Shown here: one piece after another, positions 30,934 through 38,284 of the stretch
Numbering within the stretch: position 1 is the first letter of the stretch
How the letters are laid out: every line of letters starts with the position of its first letter
Assembly: GCF_000015165.1 (NCBI RefSeq)
Contig: NC_009485.1
Span: forward strand, 6,095,501-6,159,500
Source: Bradyrhizobium sp. BTAi1
GTDB taxonomy: Bacteria; Pseudomonadota; Alphaproteobacteria; Rhizobiales; Xanthobacteraceae
Direction of reading: 5' to 3'
Length of the DNA: 64,000 bases
The notes under the pieces: model-generated
Seen by the model: the letters and a program-made list of their open reading frames with translations, nothing else
Told to the model about the DNA's origin: nothing
Database searches by the model: none
Made by a program: the position numbers and the translations under genes

Positions 30934-31800
30934 TCAGCCGCCGATGATGATCTCGGTCGCCCGTGCGAGCGGAATCGCGATCGGCGTCAGCCGCTCGGCG
31001 ATGAAGAATTTCAGCTCGTTCTTCGACAGCGAGTCCGGCTCGACCAGGACGTAATGCTCCGTGCCGGAGCGCTTGATGACCTGGCGGCCATAGGTGCGCA
31101 GCAGCTGGTCGTTGAAGCGGCAGCCGATGAACAGGAAGCCGCGATCGGTGCGCCGATCCTTCACGGTGTCGGGAATCGGCGTCTGGATGTCGATGTCGGT
31201 CAGGACCTCGACATAGTCGGCGTCGGTGATCAGGAAGTTCTTGGCCGGCGTGATGCCGCCATGCGGCTTGTAGAGCAGCGTGGTCCAGCCACTCGCCTTC
31301 TCGCGGTCGGCCTCGGCGCCTTCAGCGTCGTAGAAGCGATACCAGCGGTCCTCGCCGATGCCGGCGCGGGTGATGCCCTGCACCTCGCCCCAATCGCCGC
31401 GTCCGGCCAGCGCCGTCCGCAACGCGCCGTCATACCAGCTGTCGACGATCATCGGCAGCGGCAGCGATGCGAGGTACTGCTGCAACGGCGTCGGCGCGAC
31501 GGGGGCTGCGAACGCCTCCGCCATCAGCGCCGTCACGGTGGAACGGTGGCGCGTGCTCTCGATATGCTGCGCGGAGGCCCAGGCATTGCCCTTGGCCCGG
31601 CGCGGCAGCGCCACCTTGGTGCCGAAGAACGCCGCGAGCGCTTCCGGATTCATCGGCACCGGGGCACCGGACTGTTCCGAGACCGCGGGGCCGAGGAATG
31701 GAACGACCTGGCCGGCCTTTAGCCGGGCGACAACGTCCTTCAGCAGCGCCTCGGCGTCGGCCTGCTTGACGATGTCGATATGAGGAAGCGGCGCATTCAT
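30934..31800 (-). CDS. SIR2-like domain protein in the nifST operon
   Basis: 288-residue protein with a SIR2 (sirtuin/NADase) Rossmann fold. Visible motifs are VVPFLGPAVSEQSG (the GAGxS-type loop, about residues 25-38), LLYKPHGGI (K-x-HG, with the catalytic-type His) and GFLFIGCRFNDQLLRTY near residue 225. Where TTNYD is usual the sequence is VDSWYD, so the Asn is replaced and NADase activity is doubtful. The start overlaps the nifT stop by one base, so it belongs to the operon; a terminator follows. SIR2-domain proteins otherwise act in deacylation or NAD-depleting defence; a nif role is unexplained. Confidence 0.85.
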   Translation of the reverse strand: MNAPLPHIDIVKQADAEALLKDVVARLKAGQVVPFLGPAVSEQSGAPVPMNPEALAAFFGTKVALPRRAKGNAWASAQHIESTRHRSTVTALMAEAFAAPVAPTPLQQYLASLPLPMIVDSWYDGALRTALAGRGDWGEVQGITRAGIGEDRWYRFYDAEGAEADREKASGWTTLLYKPHGGITPAKNFLITDADYVEVLTDIDIQTPIPDTVKDRRTDRGFLFIGCRFNDQLLRTYGRQVIKRSGTEHYVLVEPDSLSKNELKFFIAERLTPIAIPLARATEIIIGG

Positions 31801-32021
31801 CACTCGTCCCCTTCTCCACCGCGCTTGCGCGCATTGATGGTGATCGGCAGCCGCGTGTCGGCGGCCATCTGCGGCAGCTCGAGCACCCAGCCATTGGCGA
31901 TGCGGATCCAGCCGCCCCACAGGGTCTCGTGCTCGGTCTCGACGATCGGCTCCTCCAGGTCCTTTTTCGGGACGTAGATCGAGAGGCCGGTTTCCGGCGA
32001 GCGACGGATCATGACTTTCAT
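31800..32021 (-). CDS. nifT: NifT
   Basis: 73-residue NifT, a small conserved nif-cluster protein of unclear function. MKVMIRRSPETGLSIYVPKKDLEEPIV, WGGWIRIANGWVLELP and PITINARKRGGE are diagnostic. It overlaps nifS upstream by four bases and the SIR2-like gene downstream by one. Confidence 0.94.
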   Translation of the reverse strand: MKVMIRRSPETGLSIYVPKKDLEEPIVETEHETLWGGWIRIANGWVLELPQMAADTRLPITINARKRGGEGDE

Positions 32022-33232
32022 TGCGTGAGCTCCGTGGGGCGAAGGGCGTCCGCCGATGGCGAGGGATGATGCTGCAGCCACGCCGGCGAGGTCTCGCGCA
32101 GCCGGCCGACGATGTCGGGCAGGACCTGCAGCACACGGTCGATGTCGTCGTCCGTGGTGTCGCGCGACAGCGAGAAGCGAACCGCGCCGCGCAACAGATC
32201 CGTCGCCACGTTCATCGCGCGCAGCACATGCGACGGCTCCATCGAGCCGGACGCGCAGGCGGAACCGAGCGAGGCCGCGATGCCGGCTTGGTTCAGGCGC
32301 ATCACGATCGGCTCGCCCTCGACATGCTGGAAAGCGATGTTGGCGGTGTTCGGCAGCCGCTGCGCGGGATCGCCGAGCACGGCGCAATGGCCGGCGCCCT
32401 GCAGGATGCCCTGCTCCAGCCGGTCGCGCAGCGCACGCACGCGGCCCTGCTCGTCGGCGAGATGATGTGCGGCGAGCTCGGCCGCCTTGCCGAGACCGAT
32501 GATCGCGGGCACGTTCTCGGTGCCGCCGCGCCGGCGCCGCTCCTGCGGGCCACCGCGCACGAGTGGCGCGAACGGCGTCCCCTTCCGGACATAGAGCGCA
32601 CCGATGCCCTTGGGCCCGTGCAGCTTGTGGCCGGACAGCGACAGCATGTCGACGCCGGCGGATTTCAGGTCGATCGCGATCTTGCCGACGGCCTGGACGG
32701 CGTCGGTATGAAACAGCGCCCCCGCGTCATGCGCGAGCCTGGCCAGCTCCGGAATCGGAAACAGCGTCCCGGTCTCGTTATTGGCCCACATCACCGAGGC
32801 GATCGCGGTGCGCGGCCCGAGCGCGCGCTTGTAGGCGTCGAGATCGAGACGCCCGGCGGCGTCGACGCCGATCAGATGGACCGTCACGCCACGTCGGTCC
32901 CTGAGGTGCTCGACCAGCGACAGGATCGCGGGATGCTCGACCGCCGTGGTGATGATCTCGTCCCGGCCGTCCTGCGTCTCCAGCGCCGACAAGAGCGCGG
33001 TGTTGTCGGATTCCGTTCCGCCCGAGGTGAAGACGATCTCGTGATCGAAGGCGGCTCCTAACAGGGCCTGAAGGCTCTTGCGCGCCTGGCGGACGGCGCC
33101 CGCGACCTCGCTGCCGAAGGCATGAGAGGACGAGGCATTGCCGAACTGGTCCGTGAAGAACGGCAACATCGCCGCGACGACGGCGGGGGCGACACGTGTC
33201 GTCGCGTTGTTGTCGAGATAGACCGGACGCAA
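32018..33232 (-). CDS. nifS: NifS, cysteine desulfurase
   Basis: PLP enzyme that supplies sulfur from cysteine for nif Fe-S clusters. The 404-residue protein has VYLDNNATTRVAP, the His of DALFHTDAVQA-type (read as GALFHTDAVQAVGK), the PLP Lys in SLSGHKLHGPKGIG and active-site Cys in SACASGSMEPSHV. It follows the NifU-type scaffold by nine bases. Confidence 0.96.
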   Translation of the reverse strand: MRPVYLDNNATTRVAPAVVAAMLPFFTDQFGNASSSHAFGSEVAGAVRQARKSLQALLGAAFDHEIVFTSGGTESDNTALLSALETQDGRDEIITTAVEHPAILSLVEHLRDRRGVTVHLIGVDAAGRLDLDAYKRALGPRTAIASVMWANNETGTLFPIPELARLAHDAGALFHTDAVQAVGKIAIDLKSAGVDMLSLSGHKLHGPKGIGALYVRKGTPFAPLVRGGPQERRRRGGTENVPAIIGLGKAAELAAHHLADEQGRVRALRDRLEQGILQGAGHCAVLGDPAQRLPNTANIAFQHVEGEPIVMRLNQAGIAASLGSACASGSMEPSHVLRAMNVATDLLRGAVRFSLSRDTTDDDIDRVLQVLPDIVGRLRETSPAWLQHHPSPSADALRPTELTQ

Positions 33233-33241
33233 GGCCGCTCC

Positions 33242-33532
33242 TTAATGCCGCGCCTTGGCTGCGCCGGCCACGGGAACGAGACGGACGAACTCGCCGAGCT
33301 TCTCGATCATGCGGGCCTGGATGCCTTCCAGGGTCGCGCTGGCGAGCTTGCAGAAGATGCAGGCGCCGGCGAGCTTGACCATGATCTTGTTGCCGTCGAT
33401 CTCGACAAGTTCGCAATCACCGCCGTCGCGCTTGAGGTTCGGACGGACCTCCTCGATCACGGCCCGGATGATCCGCTCACGCTCGCTCATCTGAGCCGGC
33501 GCTTCGACGATGCCCTGGGTTTCAACCAGCAT
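33242..33532 (-). CDS. nifU: NifU C-terminal (Nfu) domain protein
   Basis: 96-residue Fe-S scaffold with only the Nfu domain of NifU: RPNLKRDGGDCELVEIDGNKIMVKLAGACIFCKLASATLEGIQ, including the C-x2-C pair (AC-IF-C). The N-terminal IscU-like and central [2Fe-2S] domains of full NifU (about 300 residues) are absent, and no separate gene for them is seen here. Between iscA-like and nifS genes. Confidence 0.93.
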   Translation of the reverse strand: MLVETQGIVEAPAQMSERERIIRAVIEEVRPNLKRDGGDCELVEIDGNKIMVKLAGACIFCKLASATLEGIQARMIEKLGEFVRLVPVAGAAKARH

Positions 33533-33561
33533 GATGTCACTTCTCTCGGATGTTGCGGGGA

Positions 33562-33885
33562 TCAGGCGAACGACTTGCCGCAGCCGCAGCTCGACTTGGC
33601 GTTCGGGTTCTCGAAGGTGAAGCCGGAGCCTTCGAGCGCGACGACGAAGTCGATCGTCGTACCCTCGAGATATTCGAGGCTCTTGTGATCGACGAGCACG
33701 CGCACGCCCTCACGCTCGATCACGGTGTCCTCCGGCTCGCTGCCGCTGACGAGGCCCATATTGTATTTGAGCCCGGCGCAGCCGCCGGCTTCGACCATGA
33801 TCCTGAGGCCGTCGACCGGCTTGTCGGAGGTGGTGATCGCGTTGCGCACCGCATTGATGGCGCTGTCGGTCAGATTGATCATCAT
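33562..33885 (-). CDS. iscA: IscA-family A-type Fe-S carrier
   Basis: 107-residue A-type carrier (IscA-nif). All three ligands are present: AGGCAGLKYN and the C-terminal SSCGCGKSF. Start at 33885 gives MMINLTDSAINAV with AGGCGAG upstream. First gene of the iscA-nifU-nifS-nifT-SIR2 operon, behind a sigma54 promoter. Confidence 0.94.
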   Translation of the reverse strand: MMINLTDSAINAVRNAITTSDKPVDGLRIMVEAGGCAGLKYNMGLVSGSEPEDTVIEREGVRVLVDHKSLEYLEGTTIDFVVALEGSGFTFENPNAKSSCGCGKSFA

Positions 33886-33923
33886 CGTCTCGCCTTTCTT
33901 GTTCGGCTGTTGCGGATGGGATT

Positions 33924-33939
33924 GGCAAGTCTCGTGCCA
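33924..33939 (-). promoter_or_regulatory. Sigma54 promoter of iscA-nifU-nifS-nifT
   Basis: Minus strand: TGGCACGAGACTTGCC, perfect TGGCACG-N4-TTGC. Expected start near 33913, about 28 bases before the ATG. Confidence 0.9.
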
Positions 33940-33999
33940 TGCAGCAATGAGCTGAAAGAACTTGGGTTTTTGCAGTGTCGCTGTGGCGTTTCCGACGCG

Positions 34000-34015
34000 T
34001 GTCGACTTTCCGACA
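34000..34015. promoter_or_regulatory. NifA upstream activating sequence between divergent nif promoters
   Basis: TGTCGACTTTCCGACA, perfect TGT-N10-ACA, identical to the site at 4922-4937. It is about 60-75 bases from the iscA -24 element and 115-130 bases from the plus-strand one. Confidence 0.75.
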
Positions 34016-34127
34016 GGGACGCTTCGCGTCGTGTGCCCCGACCTGTCGGCGAGCGATCCTGGCGCAAATCCGACAATCCGCGCGCCGTGCGGGCGAAACA
34101 CCAGACAAATCAAGCCTCCAGATATGT

Positions 34128-34143
34128 CGGCAGACAATTTGCA
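34128..34143 (+). promoter_or_regulatory. Sigma54 promoter of the 202-residue gene
   Basis: CGGCAGACAATTTGCA, GG-N10-GC exact with TTGCA. Expected start near 34155, about 50 bases before the ATG at 34207. Confidence 0.7.
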
Positions 34144-34206
34144 TCACGCCGCTCTTGACCGCGCCGTGCGGCGAACGGCTCACCAGACCATGCGAGGGGA
34201 TTGCTG

Positions 34207-34815
34207 ATGACGACATTGGAGAAGACGGTTGCGATCGAGACCACCGCGCTCGCGCAGCTCGACAAAGAGGGGCGGCTGCTCAATGCCGTCCTGAAGGCGC
34301 CGACCACCAAGCCCGGACGGTTCGGCTTCCGCGGCGACATCGCCTTGAAATTCCAGACCCAGGTCGCCGACGAAAAGCGCCCGCCGGACTTCTCGATCGA
34401 GCAGGTGCTGACGATCGTCAACGACGGCGAGCCGACCATTCCCGTGCTCGTCGGCTACATCCACTCGCTGGCCTATCTCGATACGGCCGCCGAGGTTCTC
34501 AAGGGCCTGCTGCGGTCCGACGGCAGCTACTTCATGTTCTGCAACAACATCGACCTCTTGGCAAAGTACCGCATCAAGATGGGCGACGTGACGTTCTACG
34601 TCCTGCCGTGCGATGAATCGACGGTCTGGAAAGAGATGATGGATCTGCTGTCGATCGACAAGAACGACATCAAGAAGCTCGACACCGCCGGCAAGCTCGA
34701 TTACGTGCTCGACGCCGCCAAGCGGTTCAGCGAGAACTATGAGTTCATCGCCTATGCGGACGCGCTCGCCAAGATGGAACCGGTAAAGAACCGCAACGAG
34801 AACCGGCCGGTCTGA
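34207..34815 (+). CDS. Nif-regulated protein of unknown function (202 residues)
   Basis: 202-residue protein that I cannot place in a known family. It is mixed alpha/beta with GRFGFRGDIALKFQTQVADEKRPP, FSIEQVLTIVNDGEPTIPVLVGYIHSLAYLDTAAEVLKGLL and YFMFCNNIDLLAKYRIKMGDVTFYVLPCDEST; two cysteines, no signal peptide. GAGGGG seven bases before the ATG at 34207 decides the start. Single gene behind its own sigma54 promoter, divergent from iscA-nifUST. Confidence 0.78.
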   Translation: MTTLEKTVAIETTALAQLDKEGRLLNAVLKAPTTKPGRFGFRGDIALKFQTQVADEKRPPDFSIEQVLTIVNDGEPTIPVLVGYIHSLAYLDTAAEVLKGLLRSDGSYFMFCNNIDLLAKYRIKMGDVTFYVLPCDESTVWKEMMDLLSIDKNDIKKLDTAGKLDYVLDAAKRFSENYEFIAYADALAKMEPVKNRNENRPV

Positions 34816-34928
34816 CGCTACTCAGATCTTCATGTGCGAGTTGAAGTCCCGGCCCTCCAGCGGGGACTTCGTCAGATAGTTTGTCTTTGATAGTCGGCTG
34901 TAGCGGGCAGCAGGACTCCCATTGTCCT

Positions 34929-35040
34929 TCGAGACGCCCGCCTTTGGCGGGCTCCTCAGGACGAGGCCGCTTTCGTGGCGGGATCTCAACCCTCATAGTG
35001 AGGAGCGCCGCTCGCGGCGCGTCTCGAACCATGAGGCCCG
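34929..35040. repeat. Dispersed repeat (GAGACGCCCGCC...GTCTCGAACCATGAGG family)
   Basis: Inverted-repeat-rich stretch with arms CGAGACGCCCGCC / CGGCGCGTCTCG and CCTCATAGTGAGGAGC inside. A related copy with GGTTCGAGACGC, ACCATGAGGA and CATCCTGAGGAGCCCGCC lies at 63456-63700. Typical of Bradyrhizobium intergenic repeats. Confidence 0.65.
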
Positions 35041-35055
35041 GAACTGCGCCAGCGC

Positions 35056-35523
35056 CTATACGACAGACTTGGTGGCTTCCCAGGGGGGTCCTGCGGGATC
35101 GCAACCTTCCTCGCACTGCAGGCCGGTCTCGGCCTCCTCGTCCTCGTCATCCTCGACCAGCGTCACGCCGGTCACACAGATGTCGCCATCCAAGACCGTC
35201 AGTGCCACCGGCGTGAGGCTTTCGCCCTTGCAGGGGCCGTCGACGCAGAGCCCGGTGCCGATCTCGAACAGCGAGCCGTGCTTGCCGCAGAGGATGCGCA
35301 GGCCGTTGCCGTCCAGGAACTGATTGCGCTCCCAGTCGAGATTGACCTTGTCGTGCGGGCACATGTTCAGATAGCCGAATACCTGCTTGCCCCAGCGGAT
35401 GACAAAGATCGGCCAGGGCCGTTGGCTGCCGTCCTCGGCCACGATCATGAGCTGGAAGCCCATCGCGCGGCGGCTCGGGATGTCGTTGAAGCTGCAGATG
35501 GCGTAAGCGACGTCGGTCGTCAT
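35056..35523 (-). CDS. Rieske [2Fe-2S] protein, nif-associated
   Basis: 155-residue soluble Rieske-type ferredoxin. Cluster motif MCPHDKV ... LRILCGKHGSLFEI (C-x-H ... C-x2-H), followed by CVDGPCKGESLTPVAL. The acidic tail (VEDDEDEEAETGLQCEEGCDP) has two more cysteines. Start at 35523 has GGAG six bases upstream. The gene is isolated on the minus strand among plus-strand nif-associated genes. I found no good minus-strand -24/-12 element. Confidence 0.87.
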   Translation of the reverse strand: MTTDVAYAICSFNDIPSRRAMGFQLMIVAEDGSQRPWPIFVIRWGKQVFGYLNMCPHDKVNLDWERNQFLDGNGLRILCGKHGSLFEIGTGLCVDGPCKGESLTPVALTVLDGDICVTGVTLVEDDEDEEAETGLQCEEGCDPAGPPWEATKSVV

Positions 35524-35542
35524 GTCAGGCTCCATCGATGTC

Positions 35543-35558
35543 TGGCGGATGTCCGACA
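35543..35558 (+). promoter_or_regulatory. NifA site-like sequence
   Basis: TGGCGGATGTCCGACA, one base short of TGT-N10-ACA, about 110 bases upstream of the weak promoter at 35667. Low confidence. Confidence 0.3.
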
Positions 35559-35666
35559 TCGCCGCTTTCGGCACCGCGAGAGCGACGGTCGGCTCGCTGA
35601 GGGACCACATTGCAAGATTCGCGCAACTCCGCCGGCCGACCGGTTTTTCTCGCTCTTGCGAGAGAC

Positions 35667-35682
35667 TGGCACAGAACTTGAA
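35667..35682 (+). promoter_or_regulatory. Sigma54-like promoter with variant -12 (TTGAA)
   Basis: TGGCACAGAACTTGAA: perfect -24 half, but GA in place of GC at -12. The same variant is seen upstream of the ferredoxin-suf operon. About 40 bases before the ATG at 35723 after the expected start. Confidence 0.5.
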
Positions 35683-35722
35683 AATTTCTCCTGCAAAGGC
35701 GCTTCTTTGTAAGGAGATCGAC

Positions 35723-36181
35723 ATGAACGTGACACTGGACTTCGTCGAAAGCTCGCTCGACGACATCAAGGCGGCCCTGGATGGCGGCACCTTGACGGTC
35801 TACTCGGTGGCGCGGCCGACCACGGCCGACAAGGCGGTCGATCGCAGCGGCGTGCTCGCGACCTTCACTTTCGCCTCGCCGGCCTTCGGCCCGGCCAAGG
35901 ACGGCCTGGAGCAGCCGAACTTCGTCGCGGCCTCGGTACCCGCGGCCACTGTCGGTACGCCAGGCTTTGCACGAGCCCGCAAGGCCGACGGCACGACGGT
36001 CGCCGATTTCTCCGCGGGCCCCGGCGAGCGCGAGATCAAGTTCACCGAAGTGTCGTGCTCACCCGGCGCGCCGGTCACCGTCGCCAGCTTCAAGATCATC
36101 GCCGATGGCGGCTGGCCGGAGCGCCCCGAATATTACGACACCCGCCCGCGCCCGGGCTACCCGATGCCGAAGACGCTCTGA
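35723..36181 (+). CDS. Nif-associated protein of unknown function (152 residues)
   Basis: 152-residue protein, not recognised, probably beta-rich: DFVESSLDDIKAALDGGTLTVYSVARP, GVLATFTFASPAFG and ending RPEYYDTRPRPGYPMPKTL. TAAGGAG lies upstream of the ATG. One Cys only (EVSCSPGAP). Likely first gene of a unit with the rhodanese and the 105-residue protein. Confidence 0.75.
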   Translation: MNVTLDFVESSLDDIKAALDGGTLTVYSVARPTTADKAVDRSGVLATFTFASPAFGPAKDGLEQPNFVAASVPAATVGTPGFARARKADGTTVADFSAGPGEREIKFTEVSCSPGAPVTVASFKIIADGGWPERPEYYDTRPRPGYPMPKTL

Positions 36182-36231
36182 CGCCTTGCCGCGTCAGCCT
36201 TCCCTTGGCTCTTCAAATCGCGAGCGCATAT

Positions 36232-37083
36232 ATGAGCACAGACACATCGAGCGCCCTGGTCAGCTCCGAATGGCTGGCGCAGCACCTCACCGATCCCACC
36301 ATCAAGATCCTCGACTGCACCTGGCATCATCCGAGCACCAATCTCGACGGCCGCACCCAATATCGCGGCCGGCATCTGCCGGGCTCGGTGCATTTCGACA
36401 TCGACCAGGTCGCCGACAAATCGAACCCGCTGCCGCACATGCTGCCGACGGCCGAGGATTTCGCGCACAAGGTCGGCCTGCTCGGCATCAGTAATTCCGA
36501 TCGCGTCATCGTCTATGACCGCCATTATGGTGGCTCGGCGGCGGCGCGCGTATGGTGGATGTTCCGCGTGTTCGGACATGACAATGTCGCGCTGCTCGAT
36601 GGCGGCTTCGGCAAATGGACCAAGGAGAAGCGGCCCGCGGAAATGACGCCGGTGCGTCCGGCGCCGGCGAGCTTCACGGCGAATGTCCAGCCAGGCCTGG
36701 TCGCGACGCTGGCGGACGTGCAGCGGCTGGCGCAGAGCGGCGCACAGCTGGTCGATGCCCGCGGCCCCGGCAAGTTCGACGGCACGCAAGCGGACGTCTT
36801 CGCCTTCAAGCGCCAGGGCCACATTCCCGGAGCGATCAACCTGCCCTGGGCCGACCTGGTCGACCCGGACACCGGTGTCCTGCTGTCGCCCGACGCGCTG
36901 ACGGCGCGCGTTACGGCCGCCGGCATCAATCTCGGCAAGCCGATCGTGACCACCTGCGCGTCCGGCATCACCTCCTGCATGCTGGCGCTGGCGCTGTACC
37001 AACTGGGCGCTCCGACCACCGCCGTCTATGACGGCTCCTGGGCCGAATGGAGCCAGCTCGACGATACCGCAGTGGCGGCGTGA
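36232..37083 (+). CDS. Sulfurtransferase (tandem rhodanese, SseA/TST type)
   Basis: 283-residue two-domain rhodanese that moves sulfane sulfur, probably 3-mercaptopyruvate or thiosulfate sulfurtransferase. The N-terminal domain (SSEWLAQHLTDPTIKILDCTWH ... DRVIVYDRHYGGSAAARVWWMF) lacks catalytic Cys, as usual; the C-terminal domain has GHIPGAINLPWADL and the active-site loop TTCASGITSCMLALAL. In a nif context it may feed sulfur to cluster synthesis. Located 50 bases after the 152-residue gene. Confidence 0.9.
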   Translation: MSTDTSSALVSSEWLAQHLTDPTIKILDCTWHHPSTNLDGRTQYRGRHLPGSVHFDIDQVADKSNPLPHMLPTAEDFAHKVGLLGISNSDRVIVYDRHYGGSAAARVWWMFRVFGHDNVALLDGGFGKWTKEKRPAEMTPVRPAPASFTANVQPGLVATLADVQRLAQSGAQLVDARGPGKFDGTQADVFAFKRQGHIPGAINLPWADLVDPDTGVLLSPDALTARVTAAGINLGKPIVTTCASGITSCMLALALYQLGAPTTAVYDGSWAEWSQLDDTAVAA

Positions 37084-37114
37084 TTCAGCGGATAGCAATG
37101 ACGGGAGTACGAGC

Positions 37115-37432
37115 ATGGCAAAGACCCTGGTCAAGACCACACAGGACGGCCGCAAGGTCGAGGTGATTGGGCTCGCGATCTGTCTCGAGGGCGAGCTCGA
37201 GGCGTTCGAGCTGGTCGAGGTCAAGCTGCATCCGAACCGGCGCAAGATCTGGGAGGCCGCGCCCGACGCCACCCACATGGCCGGCCGCATTACCTTGACC
37301 AAGGACGAAGCGGCGATCGTCGAGGGCGCCTTCGCCGCCGCCCAGGCCGAGATCCTCGCCACCCCCGCCGCCATCAACGAGCGCTTCCGCATCGCCGCGA
37401 TGTGGAAGGCCCGGGAACAAGGGATCGAGTGA
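37115..37432 (+). CDS. Nif-associated protein of unknown function (105 residues)
   Basis: 105-residue protein, not recognised. N-terminal beta-rich part (LVKTTQDGRKVEVIGLAICLEGELEAFELVEVKLHPNRRKIWEA) and C-terminal helices (KDEAAIVEGAFAAAQAEILATPAAINERFRIAAMWKAREQ). GGGAG lies upstream of the ATG at 37115. Follows the rhodanese by 31 bases. Confidence 0.72.
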   Translation: MAKTLVKTTQDGRKVEVIGLAICLEGELEAFELVEVKLHPNRRKIWEAAPDATHMAGRITLTKDEAAIVEGAFAAAQAEILATPAAINERFRIAAMWKAREQGIE

Positions 37433-37506
37433 AAGTCCCGGCTTTCGGCCTGGCCCTCACCTCTCGACCGTCATTCCGGGGCGCGCGGATCGATCGTGGC
37501 CAACAC

Positions 37507-37607
37507 AAGTCTCCGTCATCGCGAGCAGCGACGCGATCCAGAGCCACGCTGGGACTCTGGATTGCTTCGTCGCCTGCGGCGCCTCCCAATGACGGCTGGG
37601 AGACTTG
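37507..37607. repeat. Dispersed palindromic repeat (copy 2)
   Basis: Inverted repeat with outer arms CAAGTCTCC / GGGAGACTTG and inner GTCATCGCGAG / CTCCCAATGAC flanking GATCCAGAG...CTCTGGATTGCTTCGTCG. Same family as 23072-23156. Lies between convergent genes. Confidence 0.75.
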
Positions 37608-37629
37608 TGAACGGCGACTGAATGATCGG

Positions 37630-37956
37630 CTACTGAAAGATCCGCCCGCGGTAGTGGTAGCTCCCGTCGTCATCGACATCGAACAGCTCGCCGATATCGG
37701 GATGCTTGACCGGCTCGCCGGAGGCATCCGGCAGCAGGTTCTGCTCGGGGACATAGGCAATGTAGCTGCTGTCGCCGCTCTCGGCGAGCAGGTAATAGAA
37801 CGGCTGCTCCTTGTCGAGCCTGGCGTCCATGGTGATGGCGCGCCAGCCCTCTTCTTCGGAGAACGACAGGTCAACGTCGAACACGACGCCGCGCAGATCG
37901 TAGACGCGGTGCCGGGTCACCTGGCCGATCGTGAATTTCGCCTCCATCCGCACCAT
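37630..37956 (-). CDS. hspQ: HspQ-like protein
   Basis: 108-residue protein of the HspQ/YccV (hemimethylated-DNA-binding-like) family. AKFTIGQVTRHRVYDLRGVVFDVDLSFS, YYLLAESGDSSYIAYVPEQNLLPDASGEPVKHPDIGELFD match. HspQ helps Lon-dependent proteolysis in enterics. Start at 37956 or 37947 (MEAKFTIGQ). It lies just after fdxB and is last in the nifHDKENX operon. Confidence 0.87.
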   Translation of the reverse strand: MVRMEAKFTIGQVTRHRVYDLRGVVFDVDLSFSEEEGWRAITMDARLDKEQPFYYLLAESGDSSYIAYVPEQNLLPDASGEPVKHPDIGELFDVDDDGSYHYRGRIFQ

Positions 37957-37973
37957 GACAACACGTCCGGTTG

Positions 37974-38261
37974 CTACGCCGCCGGCGAATGGGTCTGGCA
38001 ATTGGTCGGGCAGACCCGGGCGCAGGCACCGCAGCCGATGCAGGCGCCGGTGTCGTGCATGACCATGATCTTCTTCTCGACCTCGTCATCCTCGTCATCG
38101 TCGAGTTCGACGAACTCACCCTCGTCGTTGATGCCCTTCAAGGTCATGACCTCGCGACCACAGACCTTGTAGCAGCGGCCGCAGCCGATGCACTTCTCGG
38201 GATTGATCGCGACCAGATAGTCCGGCTTCCAGTCGCGGCCGTCGCGGGTTGAATTGGACAT
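37974..38261 (-). CDS. fdxB: FdxB, nif-specific ferredoxin III
   Basis: 95-residue 2[4Fe-4S] ferredoxin of the nif-specific ferredoxin III family. Clusters CIGCGRCYKVCGREV and CIGCGACARVCPTNC flank an unusually acidic linker (ELDDDEDDEVEKK). Expected electron carrier to nitrogenase or cofactor synthesis; in the nifENX operon as in other rhizobia. Confidence 0.95.
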   Translation of the reverse strand: MSNSTRDGRDWKPDYLVAINPEKCIGCGRCYKVCGREVMTLKGINDEGEFVELDDDEDDEVEKKIMVMHDTGACIGCGACARVCPTNCQTHSPAA

Positions 38262-38284
38262 GATGACGGGTCCTTACGATCGGA

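Larger units (their letters stand above)
33886..34206. other. Divergent control region between iscA-nifUST and the 202-residue gene
   Basis: 321 bases holding two outward-facing sigma54 promoters and a NifA site, listed separately. No further gene is seen. Confidence 0.8.
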
